From positions 1 to 50,919 of the forward strand of contig JAKADX010000032.1 of assembly GCA_021818505.1 (NCBI GenBank): a DNA stretch of 50,919 nucleotides, in the 5' to 3' direction. Position numbers and translations under genes: made by a program. Below the pieces are notes generated by a model, which did no database searches, was not told where the DNA came from, and saw only the letters and a list, made by a program, of their open reading frames with translations. Shown here one piece after another: positions 37,189 to 47,133 of the stretch (its first letter is position 1; each line of letters begins with the position of its first letter). Source of the stretch: Pseudomonadota bacterium. GTDB taxonomy: Bacteria > Pseudomonadota > Alphaproteobacteria > Acetobacterales > Acetobacteraceae.

Positions 37189-37261
37189 TGAACAAGAACG
37201 GTTGCGGCTGCAACGGTCCGATGCAGATAGTGCGGGCCGTCCCGTCCCCGAGGTGCTGCCG

Positions 37262-37855
37262 GTGCCCGACCCCTCCACCGCCGATCTGGCGTTGCTCCTC
37301 TGCGATCTGCAGAACGACTTCATCCACCCGCGCGGCGCCTATGGCCGCGCCGGGCAAAGCGCGCCGGAGATCGCCGCCCTGCCCCCGCGGCTCGCGCCGC
37401 TGTGCGCGCGGGTAAGGGCGGCGGGCGGCTGGATCGTCTCGACGCATTTCACGCTGGTGCCGGGGCGCGGCGGCGTGCCCTTCATCTCGCCGCACCTGCG
37501 ACGACTGCGCCCTTTTCTCGGCGCCGGCGACTTCGCACCGGGAAGCTGGGGGCAGGCGCTGGTGGACGAACTGGCGCCGGCCGATCTCTCCGTCGAAAAA
37601 GTCGCATTTTCCGCGTTCTACATGTCGCGGCTAGAGTGGGTTCTGAATCGTGCCGGAGTGCGCCGGCTGCTGGTGGCGGGCATCGTCACCAATGGCGGCG
37701 TCGCCAGCACGGTGCGCGACGCCCAGGTGCGCGACTATGCCGTCACACTGCTGGAAGACGGCTGCGCCGCCTTTGACACGGCCACCCACCGCGCGGCGGT
37801 CGAGGCGCTGCGCCCCGTCGCGCAGGTCACGACGATCGACGCGGTCAGCCTATAG
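37262..37855 (+). CDS. isochorismatase-fold hydrolase lacking the usual nucleophilic cysteine
   Basis: A 197-residue protein. Asp15 (LLCDLQNDF) and Lys113 (VEKVAFSAFY) of the usual Asp-Lys-Cys triad are present, but the Cys position is Gly146 (VTNGGVASTVRDA). True isochorismatases such as EntB or PhzD also lack Cys, whereas nicotinamidases and carbamoylases need it, so the enzyme may hydrolyse an ether-type bond or be a variant. GTG 37262 is preferred: GAGGTG lies seven bases upstream, and the longer TTG start (37175) falls inside the palindrome. The 3' end overlaps leuD by 11 bases. Confidence 0.8.
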   Translation: MPDPSTADLALLLCDLQNDFIHPRGAYGRAGQSAPEIAALPPRLAPLCARVRAAGGWIVSTHFTLVPGRGGVPFISPHLRRLRPFLGAGDFAPGSWGQALVDELAPADLSVEKVAFSAFYMSRLEWVLNRAGVRRLLVAGIVTNGGVASTVRDAQVRDYAVTLLEDGCAAFDTATHRAAVEALRPVAQVTTIDAVSL

Positions 37856-38387
37856 CGGCCCAGGGACGCGCCGCGCGGTCGGCGGCCTCGAAAGCCGCGA
37901 TCTCGGCCGCGTGGGCCAGCGTCAGGTCGATGTCGTCCCGCCCTTCCAGCAGCCGTTGCTTGCGGAAGGCGTCGATGGCGAAGCGGTGCGGCGTTCCGCC
38001 CGGCAGCCGCACCTCCTGCGCCGGCAGATCGACCGTCAGCACCGTGCCCTCGGGCACATCTAGCGACAGGGCGACCGTCAGCAGCCCGTTCTGCGCCGCG
38101 TTGCCGGCGAAGATGTCGCCGAAGCCCGGCGCGATCACGCAGCGGATGCCGGCATCGACCAGCGCGTACACCGCGCCCTCCCGCGACGACCCGCAGCCGA
38201 AATTCTCCCCCGCGCGCAGGATCGCCGACCCTGCCGGCAGCCGCACACCCAGGTCGGCGAACAGGAAGCCGCCATAGCCGGCGCTGCGTGGCTTGCGCAG
38301 GAAGCGGGCGGGGATGATCTGGTCGGTGTCGATATTGGCGCGGTCGAGCACCGCGACCGGCGCGGTCAGCACGGTGAACGGCGTCAC
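37845..38387 (-). CDS. leuD: 3-isopropylmalate dehydratase small subunit LeuD
   Basis: A 180-residue swivel-domain subunit with [31 protein letters not shown] and [18 protein letters not shown], the LeuD hallmarks. With LeuC it isomerises 2- to 3-isopropylmalate in leucine synthesis. It starts with GTG 38387 overlapping the leuC stop (GTGA). It is about 20 residues shorter at the C-terminus than common LeuD proteins. No leuB is nearby. Confidence 0.9.
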   Translation of the reverse strand: MTPFTVLTAPVAVLDRANIDTDQIIPARFLRKPRSAGYGGFLFADLGVRLPAGSAILRAGENFGCGSSREGAVYALVDAGIRCVIAPGFGDIFAGNAAQNGLLTVALSLDVPEGTVLTVDLPAQEVRLPGGTPHRFAIDAFRKQRLLEGRDDIDLTLAHAAEIAAFEAADRAARPWAAIG

Positions 38388-39781
38388 GGCGCAAGCCTCC
38401 GCACATCGGCGATCGCCCCCCGCACCGCCGCCGCCGCTGCCATCGCCGGCGACATCAGATGCGTGCGCGCGCCGGGCCCCTGGCGGCCAGGGAAGTTGCG
38501 GTTCGAGGTCGCGGCGCAGCGTTCGCCGGGCGACACCAGATCGCCGTTCATGCCGACGCACATCGAGCATCCCGGCTCGCCCCAGACCAGCCCGGCATCG
38601 CGGAACACGCGGTCCAGCCCCTCGGCCTCGGCCGCCCGCTTGGTCGCAACCGAGCCAGGCACCACGAGGCCCGGCACGGCGGCGCGGCGCCCCCGCAGGA
38701 CGGCGGCGGCGGCGCGCAGGTCGGGCAGGCGGGCGTTGGTACAACTGCCGATGAACACGCGGTCGATCGCCAGCCCCTCCAACGGCGTGCCTGGCGTGAG
38801 GCCCATATAATGGATCTGCTCATAGATGCGTGCGCGCTTCACCGCGTCGGGCTCGCGGTCCGGGTCGGGCACGCGCGCGCTGACCGGCACGGCGGTTTCC
38901 GGGCTGGTGCCCCAGGTGACGGTCGGCGCCACCCCCGCCGCGTCCAGCGCCACCTCCCGGTCGAACGCGGCGCCCTCGTCGCTGCGGAGCGCGCGCCACG
39001 CCGCCACCGCCGCGTCGAAATCGCGCGGCACATGGGCGCGGCCGGCGAGCCACGCGAAGGTGGTGTCGTCGGGCGCGATCAGTCCGGCGCGCGCCCCCGC
39101 CTCGATGGACATGTTGCAGATCGTCATTCGCGCTTCCATGCCCAGCGCGCGGATCGCCTCGCCCGCATATTCGACCACGTGTCCGACCGCCCCGCCCGCG
39201 CCGATCCGCGCGATGATCGCCAGGATGAGGTCTTTGGCCGCGACATGGGGGGCTAGCAGGCCGTGCGCGGTGATGCGCAGCCGGCGCGGCCGGCGCTGCC
39301 ACAGCGTCTGGGTCGCCAGCACGTGCGCCACCTCCGAGGCGCCGATGCCGAAGCCCAACGCGCCGAAGGCGCCGTGCGTGGAGGTATGACTGTCGCCACA
39401 CACCACGGTCAGGCCGGGCAGCGTCAACCCCTGCTCCGGCCCCGTGACGTGCACGATGCCCTGGCGCGGATCATCGAGCCCGAACAGCGCGATGCCGTGC
39501 CGCACCGCGTTGCCGCGCAACTGGTTGAGCATCCCCGCTACCTCGGGATCGGCGATCGGCAGGGCACGGTCATGGCTCGGCACGTAATGGTCGGCCACGC
39601 CGAAGGTCAGGTCGGGGCGGCGGACACGGCGGCCGGCGTGATCGAGCATCCCGAAGCCATGAAAGCTGCCCTCGTGGACGAAATGCCGGTCGATCCACAG
39701 CAGGTCAGCGCTGTCGGCACGGCGGACGACGGCGTGGGCGTCCCAGATCTTGTCGAACAGCGTGCGCGGCTGCGATGTCAT
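38384..39781 (-). CDS. leuC: 3-isopropylmalate dehydratase large subunit LeuC
   Basis: A 465-residue aconitase-family protein of normal LeuC length. It has [12 protein letters not shown] at the start, [36 protein letters not shown] and [11 protein letters not shown] with the three cysteines that ligate the 4Fe-4S cluster, and [20 protein letters not shown]. The start is ATG 39781. A related dehydratase for another 2-alkylmalate is possible, because the gene pair stands apart from leuB. Confidence 0.92.
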   Translation of the reverse strand: MTSQPRTLFDKIWDAHAVVRRADSADLLWIDRHFVHEGSFHGFGMLDHAGRRVRRPDLTFGVADHYVPSHDRALPIADPEVAGMLNQLRGNAVRHGIALFGLDDPRQGIVHVTGPEQGLTLPGLTVVCGDSHTSTHGAFGALGFGIGASEVAHVLATQTLWQRRPRRLRITAHGLLAPHVAAKDLILAIIARIGAGGAVGHVVEYAGEAIRALGMEARMTICNMSIEAGARAGLIAPDDTTFAWLAGRAHVPRDFDAAVAAWRALRSDEGAAFDREVALDAAGVAPTVTWGTSPETAVPVSARVPDPDREPDAVKRARIYEQIHYMGLTPGTPLEGLAIDRVFIGSCTNARLPDLRAAAAVLRGRRAAVPGLVVPGSVATKRAAEAEGLDRVFRDAGLVWGEPGCSMCVGMNGDLVSPGERCAATSNRNFPGRQGPGARTHLMSPAMAAAAAVRGAIADVRRLAP

Positions 39782-39890
39782 CGGGCCAGGATCGCGCCGC
39801 CGGCACGGCCCCGCAACCCCGCCGCTGCCCTGCGCTGTCGCGATTTCGGCACGGCGTGGACAGATGGGCTGACAAATATGGCGGAAATTC

Positions 39891-39919
39891 TTGACCCGGC
39901 TGGCGAAACGGATGATATT
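39891..39919 (+). promoter_or_regulatory. sigma-70-type promoter of the TadG-like gene
   Basis: TTGACC (39891-39896) and GATATT (39914-39919) are separated by exactly 17 bases. Transcription would start near 39926, so the upstream TTG codon at 39919 cannot be the start of the protein and ATG 39967 (with GGAG upstream) is favoured. Confidence 0.6.
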
Positions 39920-39966
39920 TGAAAACAATAACGCAAACCTCGTGTCCCGTGCCCGGAGACTGCGCC

Positions 39967-41514
39967 ATGGCGGTCGGTGCCGCTGCGTTCGTGCCGTTGC
40001 GACGCTGCCCCGCATTGCTGCGCGGGCGGCAGGGCGTGACCACCGCGGCTTTCGCGATGTTGCTGACCGCCACGCTCGGCGCCGTCGGATTGGCGACGGA
40101 AGCGGCAATGTGGTACTCGGACTGGGTCGCGGTCCAGGGTGCCGCGGACTCCGCCGCTATGGCCGGCGCCGTCTCGATCTCCGTGCCGTCCGAACAGTCG
40201 AACGGCGGGCCGGTCGCGACCATGACGTATGTCGCAACCCAGAACGGCTTCACCAACGGCACCAGTGGGACGACGGTCACGACGCACTACCCGCCCGCGG
40301 ACGGCAGTTACAGCGGCAACACCTATGCGGCCGAGATCGTCATCAGCAAGCAGGAGACGCTGCACTTCGCCGGACTGTTCCTCAAGGCCGGGCCGACGGT
40401 GACGGGGCGGGCCGTCGGGCTCTACAAATCCAACAGCCCGGCCTGCGTGATGGCGCTGGGGAACGACACCAGCACGTCCAACAACGGCCAGCTTTACATG
40501 ACCGGCGGTGCCGCCCTCAGTGCCTCCGGCTGCACGATAGCGGGGAACAACACCGGCGCGCATTCGGTCGAACTCGATCCGAGCGCGCAGGTGACCGCCT
40601 ATACGATCCAGTCCGCTGGCACGATCGCATCAACCTGCGGCCAGGGTATCTACGGATGCGGGAACGTGATCAACGTGACACGCCCGCCCAGCTCCAACTC
40701 GGTCGCTTCGACCGACCCGCTGGCATCGGTGCAGAACGTGTCACTACCGCCCAGCAGCGACTTCCCAACCAGTTGCACCCAATCGATCGGCAGCACGACG
40801 ACGGCGATGACGCCGAACACGGCGGCCACCGCGTATTGCGCGATCAACGTGGGCGGCAGAAAGCAAACCACGCAACTTTCCGCAACCGGTGGCACGTATT
40901 ATATCAACGGCGGCATCAACATCTGCACAAGCGGGTGCAACGTCACCGGCACCACCGCGCTCCAGATCAGTTCCACGACATCCGGTAGTACCTTCTACAT
41001 CAACGGCAGTATCACCATCAACGGCGCATCGAACGCGATTCTGGATGTCGCCCCCGGGACGTACTTTATCTATAATGGATCTTTAGTCGTCGGCAACAGC
41101 GGCGGCATCACCTGCAGCACCTGCTCCGCCGGCGGCGGCGGGGCGACGTTCGTTCTGATGGGGAACACGCCGGGCATCGTAAGCCTGACTGGCGACTCGC
41201 CGGTCTCGTTCTCGGCACCAGCCAGCAGCAACTACAACTCAGCTCTCGACGGTGTCGCGATCTACGAGCCGGTGAACGATACTGGACTGAATGTCTTTGG
41301 GGGCAGCGCAGCAATGACTTTGCAAGGCGCAGTCTACGCACCCGGAGCGGCGCTGAGCATCTCAGGGACATCCGCCTTGGGCTCGACCACGTGCAGTTGG
41401 TTCATCGCCAACACGATCAGCATGACGGGCAGCGGCACCGCGAGCGACGCCAACTGCTCCGCCTACGGCTATACGTGGGGCAGCAGCAAGGGCACGCTGG
41501 CGCTCGTGGAGTAG
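39967..41514 (+). CDS. TadG-like (Flp pilus-assembly-related) surface protein, orphan
   Basis: A 515-residue protein with the TadG-type N-terminus: [22 protein letters not shown] (single membrane anchor, about 20-47), then [21 protein letters not shown], the Tad_N signature. The rest is a large extracytoplasmic region rich in Ser, Thr, Asn and Gly with beta-prone repeats ([20 protein letters not shown]) and several cysteine pairs (CSTC). Its sequence is less GC-rich than its surroundings. TadG proteins accompany Flp pilus loci; no tad gene is nearby. It converges on parC with a three-base gap. Confidence 0.78.
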   Translation: MAVGAAAFVPLRRCPALLRGRQGVTTAAFAMLLTATLGAVGLATEAAMWYSDWVAVQGAADSAAMAGAVSISVPSEQSNGGPVATMTYVATQNGFTNGTSGTTVTTHYPPADGSYSGNTYAAEIVISKQETLHFAGLFLKAGPTVTGRAVGLYKSNSPACVMALGNDTSTSNNGQLYMTGGAALSASGCTIAGNNTGAHSVELDPSAQVTAYTIQSAGTIASTCGQGIYGCGNVINVTRPPSSNSVASTDPLASVQNVSLPPSSDFPTSCTQSIGSTTTAMTPNTAATAYCAINVGGRKQTTQLSATGGTYYINGGINICTSGCNVTGTTALQISSTTSGSTFYINGSITINGASNAILDVAPGTYFIYNGSLVVGNSGGITCSTCSAGGGGATFVLMGNTPGIVSLTGDSPVSFSAPASSNYNSALDGVAIYEPVNDTGLNVFGGSAAMTLQGAVYAPGAALSISGTSALGSTTCSWFIANTISMTGSGTASDANCSAYGYTWGSSKGTLALVE

Positions 41515-41517
41515 CCC

Positions 41518-43734
41518 TCACCCGAAACGATTGGAGCGCGGGAACCCGTTGGGCGCGACGTGACCCGTCTGCCCGCGCTCGCCGAGCCAGCCGCGCAGAT
41601 CGCTCTCGGTGCGGGTGCGCTCGCCGGACTTCCAGCTCAAACCATCGGTGAGGTGCAGCACGCGCGCGTCGGCCAGTCCGCCGTCCCTGTAGCGTTGCAG
41701 GATCACGCCGGTGCCGCGCGCCAGTTCCGGCACCTGATCGAGCGGGAAAATCAGCAGCTTGCGGTTGTCGCCGATCACCGCGACATGATCGCCCTCGACC
41801 GGCACACACAGCCGCGCCTCCTCGCCGGGACGCAGGTTGAGCACCTGTTTTCCGGTACGCTTTTCCGCAAGCAGGTCCTCGGCCTTTGCGACGAAGCCGC
41901 GCCCGCCGGCGGAGGCGAGCAGGAACCGCGCGCCCTCCCGCAATACGAATAGCGCCACCACGTCGTCCTCGTTGGACAGGTCGGCGAGCAGCCGCACCGG
42001 CTGCCCGTCGCCGCGCCCGCGCGGCAGGTCCGATGCGCGCAGCGTGTAGGCGCGGCCGTTGGTGGCAAACAGGCACAGCCGGTCGGTCGTCTCGCACGGC
42101 AGCAGCAGGCGCAGCCGGTCGCCCTCCTTGAATTTCAGGTCCGCCGCATCGGCGACCGCGCCGCGCACGGCGCGCACCCAGCCCTTCTCCGACAGAATCG
42201 CAGTGATCGCCTCGCGCTCGACGAACGCCTCCTGCGTCACTGCGACCGCCGGCGGCGCGGCGGCAAGCTGCGTGCGCCGGGCACCGAGCGGGCCGCCGCC
42301 GAATTTCTCGCGAGTCTCCCGCAATTCCTGCGCGATACGTTCCCAGCGCAGCGCTTCGTCGCTGAGCAGCGCCTGCAACTCGCGCCGCTCGTTGGTCAGC
42401 GCCTTGTGCTCGCGGCGGATTTCCATCTCCTCCAGCCGCCGCAGGCTGCGCAGCCGCATGTTCAGGATCGCCTCGGCCTGCACATCGGACAGCGAGAACG
42501 CCGCCATCATCACCGGCTTGGGCTCGTCCTCGCTGCGCAGGATGCGGATGAGTTCATCGAGGTTGAGAAAAACAGCAAGGAACCCGTCCAGCACTTCGAG
42601 TCTGCGCTCGATCGCGGCCAGCCGGTGCCGGCTGCGCCGCAGCAGCACTTCGTGGCGATGGTCGAGCCAGTGCCGCAGCACCTCGCGCAGCCCCATTACG
42701 CGCGGCGTTCGGTCGGCGGTCAGCACGTTCATGTTGAGCGGGAAGCGGGTTTCCAGCGCGGTGGCGCGGAACACAGTCTCCATCAACACCTCCGGCTCGA
42801 CGCCGCGCGTCTTCGGTTCCAGCACCAGCCGCACCGCCTGCGTGCTCTCGTCGCGCACGTCCCCGAGCAGCGGCAGCTTTTTCTGCTCCAGCAGTTCGGC
42901 GATCTGCTCGACCAGCCGCGATTTCTGCACCTGGTACGGAATCTCGGTGACGACGATGCTCCAGGTGCCGTGCTTGCCACGCTCGACATCCCATTTCGCG
43001 CGCAGGCGGAACCCGCCGCGCCCGGTCTCATAGGCCTGCGCGATGGCCGTCGCGTCCTCCACCAGCACGCCGCCGGTCGGAAAATCCGGGCCGGGCATAT
43101 GGGCGAGCAACTCCGCCGTCGTCGCCTCGGGGTTACGCACCAGCAAGGCGGCGGCGGCGCAGACCTCACCGGCATTGTGCGGCGGGATCGAGGTCGCCAT
43201 GCCGACCGCGATGCCGGCCGCGCCGTTGGCCAGCAGGTTGGGGAACCCGCCCGGCAGTACGACGGGCTCCTGTTCCTCGCCATCATACGTGGCGCGAAAG
43301 TCCACCGCGTCGTCGTCGATGCCGGCGAGCAGCGCGCGGGCAACTTCCGTCAGCCGCGCCTCGGTGTAGCGCATCGCTGCGGCGTTATCGCCGTCGATAT
43401 TGCCGAAATTGCCCTGGCCTTCGACCAGTGGGTAGCGCACCGCGAAGTCCTGTGCCAGCCGCACCAGCGCGTCATAGACCGCAACATCGCCGTGCGGATG
43501 ATACTTGCCGATCACGTCGCCGACCACGCGCGCGCATTTCTTGAAGCCCGCCGTCGGATCGAGCCGCAACTGGTGCATCGCATAGATCAACCGCCGGTGC
43601 ACCGGCTTCAGCCCGTCGCGCACGTCGGGCAGCGAGCGCGACATGATGGTGGAGAGCGCGTAGGCCAGATACCGCTCCGACAGCGCGTCGGCGAGCGGCG
43701 CGTCCTCGATCTTGCCGATCAGGTCGTCAGGCAT
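41518..43734 (-). CDS. parC: DNA topoisomerase IV subunit A
   Basis: A 738-residue type IIA topoisomerase subunit that unlinks daughter chromosomes together with ParE. It has [35 protein letters not shown], the active-site Tyr123 in [10 protein letters not shown], and a shortened C-terminal wrapping domain with beta-pinwheel blades. The quinolone-pocket sequence reads [10 protein letters not shown], with Val84 where a Ser is common. ATG 43734 overlaps the end of recO by eight bases. Confidence 0.93.
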   Translation of the reverse strand: MPDDLIGKIEDAPLADALSERYLAYALSTIMSRSLPDVRDGLKPVHRRLIYAMHQLRLDPTAGFKKCARVVGDVIGKYHPHGDVAVYDALVRLAQDFAVRYPLVEGQGNFGNIDGDNAAAMRYTEARLTEVARALLAGIDDDAVDFRATYDGEEQEPVVLPGGFPNLLANGAAGIAVGMATSIPPHNAGEVCAAAALLVRNPEATTAELLAHMPGPDFPTGGVLVEDATAIAQAYETGRGGFRLRAKWDVERGKHGTWSIVVTEIPYQVQKSRLVEQIAELLEQKKLPLLGDVRDESTQAVRLVLEPKTRGVEPEVLMETVFRATALETRFPLNMNVLTADRTPRVMGLREVLRHWLDHRHEVLLRRSRHRLAAIERRLEVLDGFLAVFLNLDELIRILRSEDEPKPVMMAAFSLSDVQAEAILNMRLRSLRRLEEMEIRREHKALTNERRELQALLSDEALRWERIAQELRETREKFGGGPLGARRTQLAAAPPAVAVTQEAFVEREAITAILSEKGWVRAVRGAVADAADLKFKEGDRLRLLLPCETTDRLCLFATNGRAYTLRASDLPRGRGDGQPVRLLADLSNEDDVVALFVLREGARFLLASAGGRGFVAKAEDLLAEKRTGKQVLNLRPGEEARLCVPVEGDHVAVIGDNRKLLIFPLDQVPELARGTGVILQRYRDGGLADARVLHLTDGLSWKSGERTRTESDLRGWLGERGQTGHVAPNGFPRSNRFG

Positions 43735-44467
43735 CCGGGGCAGACTCCGCGAGCGAGGAAACCATGTCGTAGAGCGCGACCCGCGCCGCGGGCAACGGGC
43801 GATGATGATGGCCGAAGGCATCGCGGGCCAGGAAATGCCCGGTCAGCTGCAGACCGTCGCGCCATTGCACCGCGTCGCCCGCCGCATCGCTCCGCAGGAA
43901 GGCCGGCAATGGCAGCAGGCGCGCGCGCCATTCGTCCGCCGCGTCGTCCGTGACGGCGCGTCCGGTCCGCGGGGAAACCCAGGAAAGCCCCTCGGTCGCC
44001 CCGGTCAGCGCACAGGCATCGAGCGTCAGCCCGTAGCCGAGATCGGCGAGCAGCACCGCCTCCCACCGCACCAGCACGCCGACCGCCTCCGGCCCGGCCC
44101 CCAGTTGCGCCAACAGCCGCAGCAGGCCAGCGAACACGCGGGGATGCGCCTCCCGCTCCGGAAGCGCGCCCTCGGCCACCGCGCAGGCGGCGCGCAGGAT
44201 GGCCAGCCCCAGCCGATCCTCCATCGCCAGCGCCGCCGCCGGATGCACCAGTTCCGCCGTCAGGCTTCCCAACTGGTCCGCCAGCCGCGCCACCCAGCGC
44301 GCCTGCACCACATTCCCCGGCTGCCACACCGCCGCCCGCCCGCGCGCCATGCCGCCGCGCGCGAGGCCACGATGCGCGCCGTACGCCTCCGTCATCACCG
44401 TCGCCACCGCATCGCCCTCGCCATAGGGGCGGGCGTCGAGCACGATGGCGGGGGCGTCCCATTCCAT
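43727..44467 (-). CDS. recO: DNA repair protein RecO
   Basis: A 246-residue protein with the RecO N-terminal OB-fold start [21 protein letters not shown] and [14 protein letters not shown], then the helical domain ([32 protein letters not shown]). The zinc-finger cysteines found in some RecO proteins are absent. RecO loads RecA with RecR at gaps. It lies 26 bases after the Nudix gene and overlaps parC, which fits the alphaproteobacterial era-recO-parC order with two genes inserted. Confidence 0.92.
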   Translation of the reverse strand: MEWDAPAIVLDARPYGEGDAVATVMTEAYGAHRGLARGGMARGRAAVWQPGNVVQARWVARLADQLGSLTAELVHPAAALAMEDRLGLAILRAACAVAEGALPEREAHPRVFAGLLRLLAQLGAGPEAVGVLVRWEAVLLADLGYGLTLDACALTGATEGLSWVSPRTGRAVTDDAADEWRARLLPLPAFLRSDAAGDAVQWRDGLQLTGHFLARDAFGHHHRPLPAARVALYDMVSSLAESAPDA

Positions 44468-44493
44468 GCAGTGTGCTTAGCGGATTCGAGGCT

Positions 44494-45123
44494 CTACTCG
44501 AACTCCGTCGGCAGCCCCGGCTCCCGCCAGTGCGCGAACATGCGCCGCAACTGGTGCGGCAGCACGCGGCCCGAGGACAGGTCGGCCGGCAGCGCGTGCT
44601 CGGCGAAGAATGCCGCCTGCGACGTCTCCAGGCTGGACGCCGCCGCGCCGCCAATAATGTCGCATGTGAAGAATAATTTGTAAGTTGCGAACGGGAAGGC
44701 CCCGTGCCCCTGCCGCGTGCGGTCCCAGACCGCCGCCAGCTTGCACACGCGGATCTGGAAGCCCGACTCCTCAAGAACTTCCTTGGCGACATTCTCCGCC
44801 GCCGTCAGGTTCACATCGGCCCAGCCGCCGGGCAGCGTCCAGCGGCCGCCGTCCTGCACCTCGCGCACCATGAGAATCTCCCCGGCCGCGTTGAACGCAG
44901 CGCCACGCACGTCGATCTTGGGCGTGGCATAACCGTCCTGGGAGGCAAACAGCGCCTCGATATGCGCGGCATCGGTCCCGCTCCCCGCCGCCATGGCGCG
45001 AGCGGCCAGCGCGCGCAGTTGCTCGTAGCGTTCGCGGTCGTAAGGGTCGCGGCTGAAGGTCAGGCCAGATTGCGCGATCGCCTGCATCTCGCGCGCCCAG
45101 GCGAGCCAGTCCGGCTCACTCAT
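44494..45123 (-). CDS. Nudix hydrolase with Nudix_N domain
   Basis: A 209-residue protein. Residues 1-60 ([20 protein letters not shown]) form a helical NUDIX_N domain; the catalytic Nudix box reads [20 protein letters not shown] with EESGF after it, retaining the metal-binding REUxEE core (KEVLEE). The usual early Glu is Leu, as is normal in this subfamily. It probably hydrolyses ADP-ribose or a similar nucleoside diphosphate derivative. The ATG overlaps the thioesterase stop by four bases. Confidence 0.88.
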   Translation of the reverse strand: MSEPDWLAWAREMQAIAQSGLTFSRDPYDRERYEQLRALAARAMAAGSGTDAAHIEALFASQDGYATPKIDVRGAAFNAAGEILMVREVQDGGRWTLPGGWADVNLTAAENVAKEVLEESGFQIRVCKLAAVWDRTRQGHGAFPFATYKLFFTCDIIGGAAASSLETSQAAFFAEHALPADLSSGRVLPHQLRRMFAHWREPGLPTEFE

Positions 45124-45506
45124 AGCGGATCGACCGGGCGCGGCCGGCCGTCCGGGCCGAGTGCCACGTAGATGAAGGTCGCCGAGGTGACCTTGCTCAT
45201 CGTGCCATCGCGCGAGAGGCGCCAGGCTTCGATGAAGATGCGGATGGAGGTCCGGCCGATCCCAATGATGCGCGCATAAATGCTGACCACATCGCCAACC
45301 TTGACCGGGCGGTGAAAGGTCATCGAGTCAACCGCGACCGTCGCAGTGCGCCCGCCGGCGCGGCGCCATGCGGTGATGCCGCCGGCGAGGTCCATCTGCG
45401 CCATCAGCCAGCCGCCGAAGATGTCGCCATTGGGGTTTGTATCCGCGGGCATGGCGACGGCGCGGATCGCCGGCTCGCCCAGCGGCGGGGCTTCGGATTC
45501 GCTCAC
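45120..45506 (-). CDS. acyl-CoA thioesterase, YciA-like hotdog fold
   Basis: A 128-residue hotdog-fold thioesterase with RAVAMPADTNPNGDIFGGWL (catalytic Asn-Asp region), QMDLAGGITAWRRAGG and VAVDSMTFHRPVKVGDVVS. YciA-type enzymes hydrolyse a broad range of acyl-CoAs. GTG 45506 overlaps the era stop (GTGA). Confidence 0.9.
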   Translation of the reverse strand: MSESEAPPLGEPAIRAVAMPADTNPNGDIFGGWLMAQMDLAGGITAWRRAGGRTATVAVDSMTFHRPVKVGDVVSIYARIIGIGRTSIRIFIEAWRLSRDGTMSKVTSATFIYVALGPDGRPRPVDPL

Positions 45507-46396
45507 GACGGGTCCTCCAGGCCGAGCGCGCGCAGCCGGGCGGCTTCCTCGTCCCAGCCAGCACGCTCCTTGACGTTGAGGAACAGATGCACCGGGCGCT
45601 CCAGTAGGCGCGACAGCTCCGCCCGCGCGCGCGCGCCGATCTCGCGGATGCGCGCGCCGCGCTCGCCGATCAGGATCGCTTTGTGGCCCGGCCGCGCGAC
45701 ATAGATCGTCGCCTCCACGCGAACCGAGCCGTCCTTGCGCTCCTGCCAGGTCTCGGTCTCGACCGTGGTGCCGTACGGCACCTCCTCGTGGGTCTGGAGG
45801 AAGATCTGTTCGCGCACCAGTTCCGCCGCGAGCAGCCGGTCGGGCAGGTCGGTGAGTTCGTCGTCGGGATAGAGATGCGGCCCCTCCGGCATCGCCTGCC
45901 CAAGCCGGTCGGCCAGACGGTCCAGCCCGTCGCCGGTCGCCGCCGAGACCATGAACGTCTCGGCGAACTGGGCAAGCCGCCCCAGTTCGGCGGTGAGCGG
46001 AAGCAGCGCCGGCGGGGCGACCAGATCGACCTTGTTGAGCACCAGCCACAGCACCCCGCCCCGCTCCGCCAGCCGGGCCGCGATCTCGCGCACCTGCTCG
46101 GTCAGCCCGGTCTTGGCATCGACCAGCAGAAGCACGAGGTCCGCATCCGTCGCCCCGGTCCAGGCGGCGGCCACCATCGCGCGATCGAGGCGCCGGCGGG
46201 GGCGAAAGATGCCGGGTGTATCGACCAGCAGCACCTGGCTCTCGCCGCGCATCAGGATGCCGAGCACGCGCATCCGCGTCGTCTGCGCCTTGGGCGAGAC
46301 GATCGACAGTTTTGCGCCGGTCAGCCGGTTGAGCAGCGTCGATTTGCCGGCATTCGGCGCCCCGACGATGGCGGCGAAGCCGCAGCGCGCGGTCAC
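45503..46396 (-). CDS. era: GTPase Era
   Basis: A 297-residue ribosome-assembly GTPase that binds 16S rRNA. G1 GAPNAGKS, G2 around AQTTRMRV, G3 DTPG, G4 NKVD and G5 SAATG are all present, followed by a KH domain with HKAILIGERGARIREIG. GTG 46396 overlaps the rnc stop by four bases (GTGA). The order lepB-rnc-era is conserved in alphaproteobacteria. Confidence 0.95.
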   Translation of the reverse strand: MTARCGFAAIVGAPNAGKSTLLNRLTGAKLSIVSPKAQTTRMRVLGILMRGESQVLLVDTPGIFRPRRRLDRAMVAAAWTGATDADLVLLLVDAKTGLTEQVREIAARLAERGGVLWLVLNKVDLVAPPALLPLTAELGRLAQFAETFMVSAATGDGLDRLADRLGQAMPEGPHLYPDDELTDLPDRLLAAELVREQIFLQTHEEVPYGTTVETETWQERKDGSVRVEATIYVARPGHKAILIGERGARIREIGARARAELSRLLERPVHLFLNVKERAGWDEEAARLRALGLEDPS

Positions 46397-47133
46397 GGCG
46401 CGATCTGCGACAGGAGCGCGGCGGCGGCCAGCCGCTCGGCGGCACGCTTGCTGCCCGCGCGCCCTTCGCCGCGCCTGCCTCCCGCCTCGACCGCGATCAC
46501 GAAGACCGGGTTGTGCGGCGGCCCCTCGCGACTGACCAGTTCGTAACTTGGTAGGGCGAGGCCGCGGGCGAGCAGGAATTCCTGCAGCGCGGTCTTGGCG
46601 TCCTTCGGTGGCGCGGTCATGCCCTCCATCACCGCCGCCCAGGCGCGGCGGATGAACGCGCGTGCCGGTGCCAGCCCACCATCGAGATAGAGCGCGCCGA
46701 TCAGCGCCTCCATCGCATCGGCCAGCACGGTCGCACGTTTGCGCACGCCGGCCCGCATCTCACCGGAGCCCACGTCGAGCAACGGCGGCACGCCGCACTG
46801 CTCGGCGATCGCCGCGATGGTCGGCTGCGACACCAGATGCGCAAGCCGCGGTCCCAGCGCGCCCTCCTGCTCATCGGGAAACCGTTCGGCCAGCCATTCG
46901 GCGATCACCAGCCCCAGCACGCGATCGCCGATGAACTCCAGCCGCTCGTTCGACCCCGCGCCGGTTGCCGGCAGGCTGCGGCCGCCGCCGCCGCGACGCG
47001 GGGGCACCGCAGAGCGGTGCGTCAACGCCTCGCGCAGCAGCGCCGGGCGGGCGAAGTCATGACCGACCAGCGCGGCGGCAGCGCTCAGGTGATCCCCGTG
47101 AACAGGCGCGACCAGCGGATCTCGAACGGCCAC
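46393..47133 (-). CDS. rnc: ribonuclease III
   Basis: An endonuclease for double-stranded RNA: the catalytic signature is NERLEFIGDRVLGLVIAEWL and the second metal-site motif is LADAMEALIGALYLDGG, followed by a double-stranded RNA-binding domain (DAKTALQEFLLARGLALPSY). A Gly/Arg-rich insert (PPRRGGGGRS) lies before the signature. The start is uncertain: GTG 47133 has GGGAGGT eight bases upstream but makes the gene overlap lepB by 49 bases; otherwise only non-standard starts exist nearer the lepB stop. Confidence 0.88.
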   Translation of the reverse strand: MAVRDPLVAPVHGDHLSAAAALVGHDFARPALLREALTHRSAVPPRRGGGGRSLPATGAGSNERLEFIGDRVLGLVIAEWLAERFPDEQEGALGPRLAHLVSQPTIAAIAEQCGVPPLLDVGSGEMRAGVRKRATVLADAMEALIGALYLDGGLAPARAFIRRAWAAVMEGMTAPPKDAKTALQEFLLARGLALPSYELVSREGPPHNPVFVIAVEAGGRRGEGRAGSKRAAERLAAAALLSQIAP

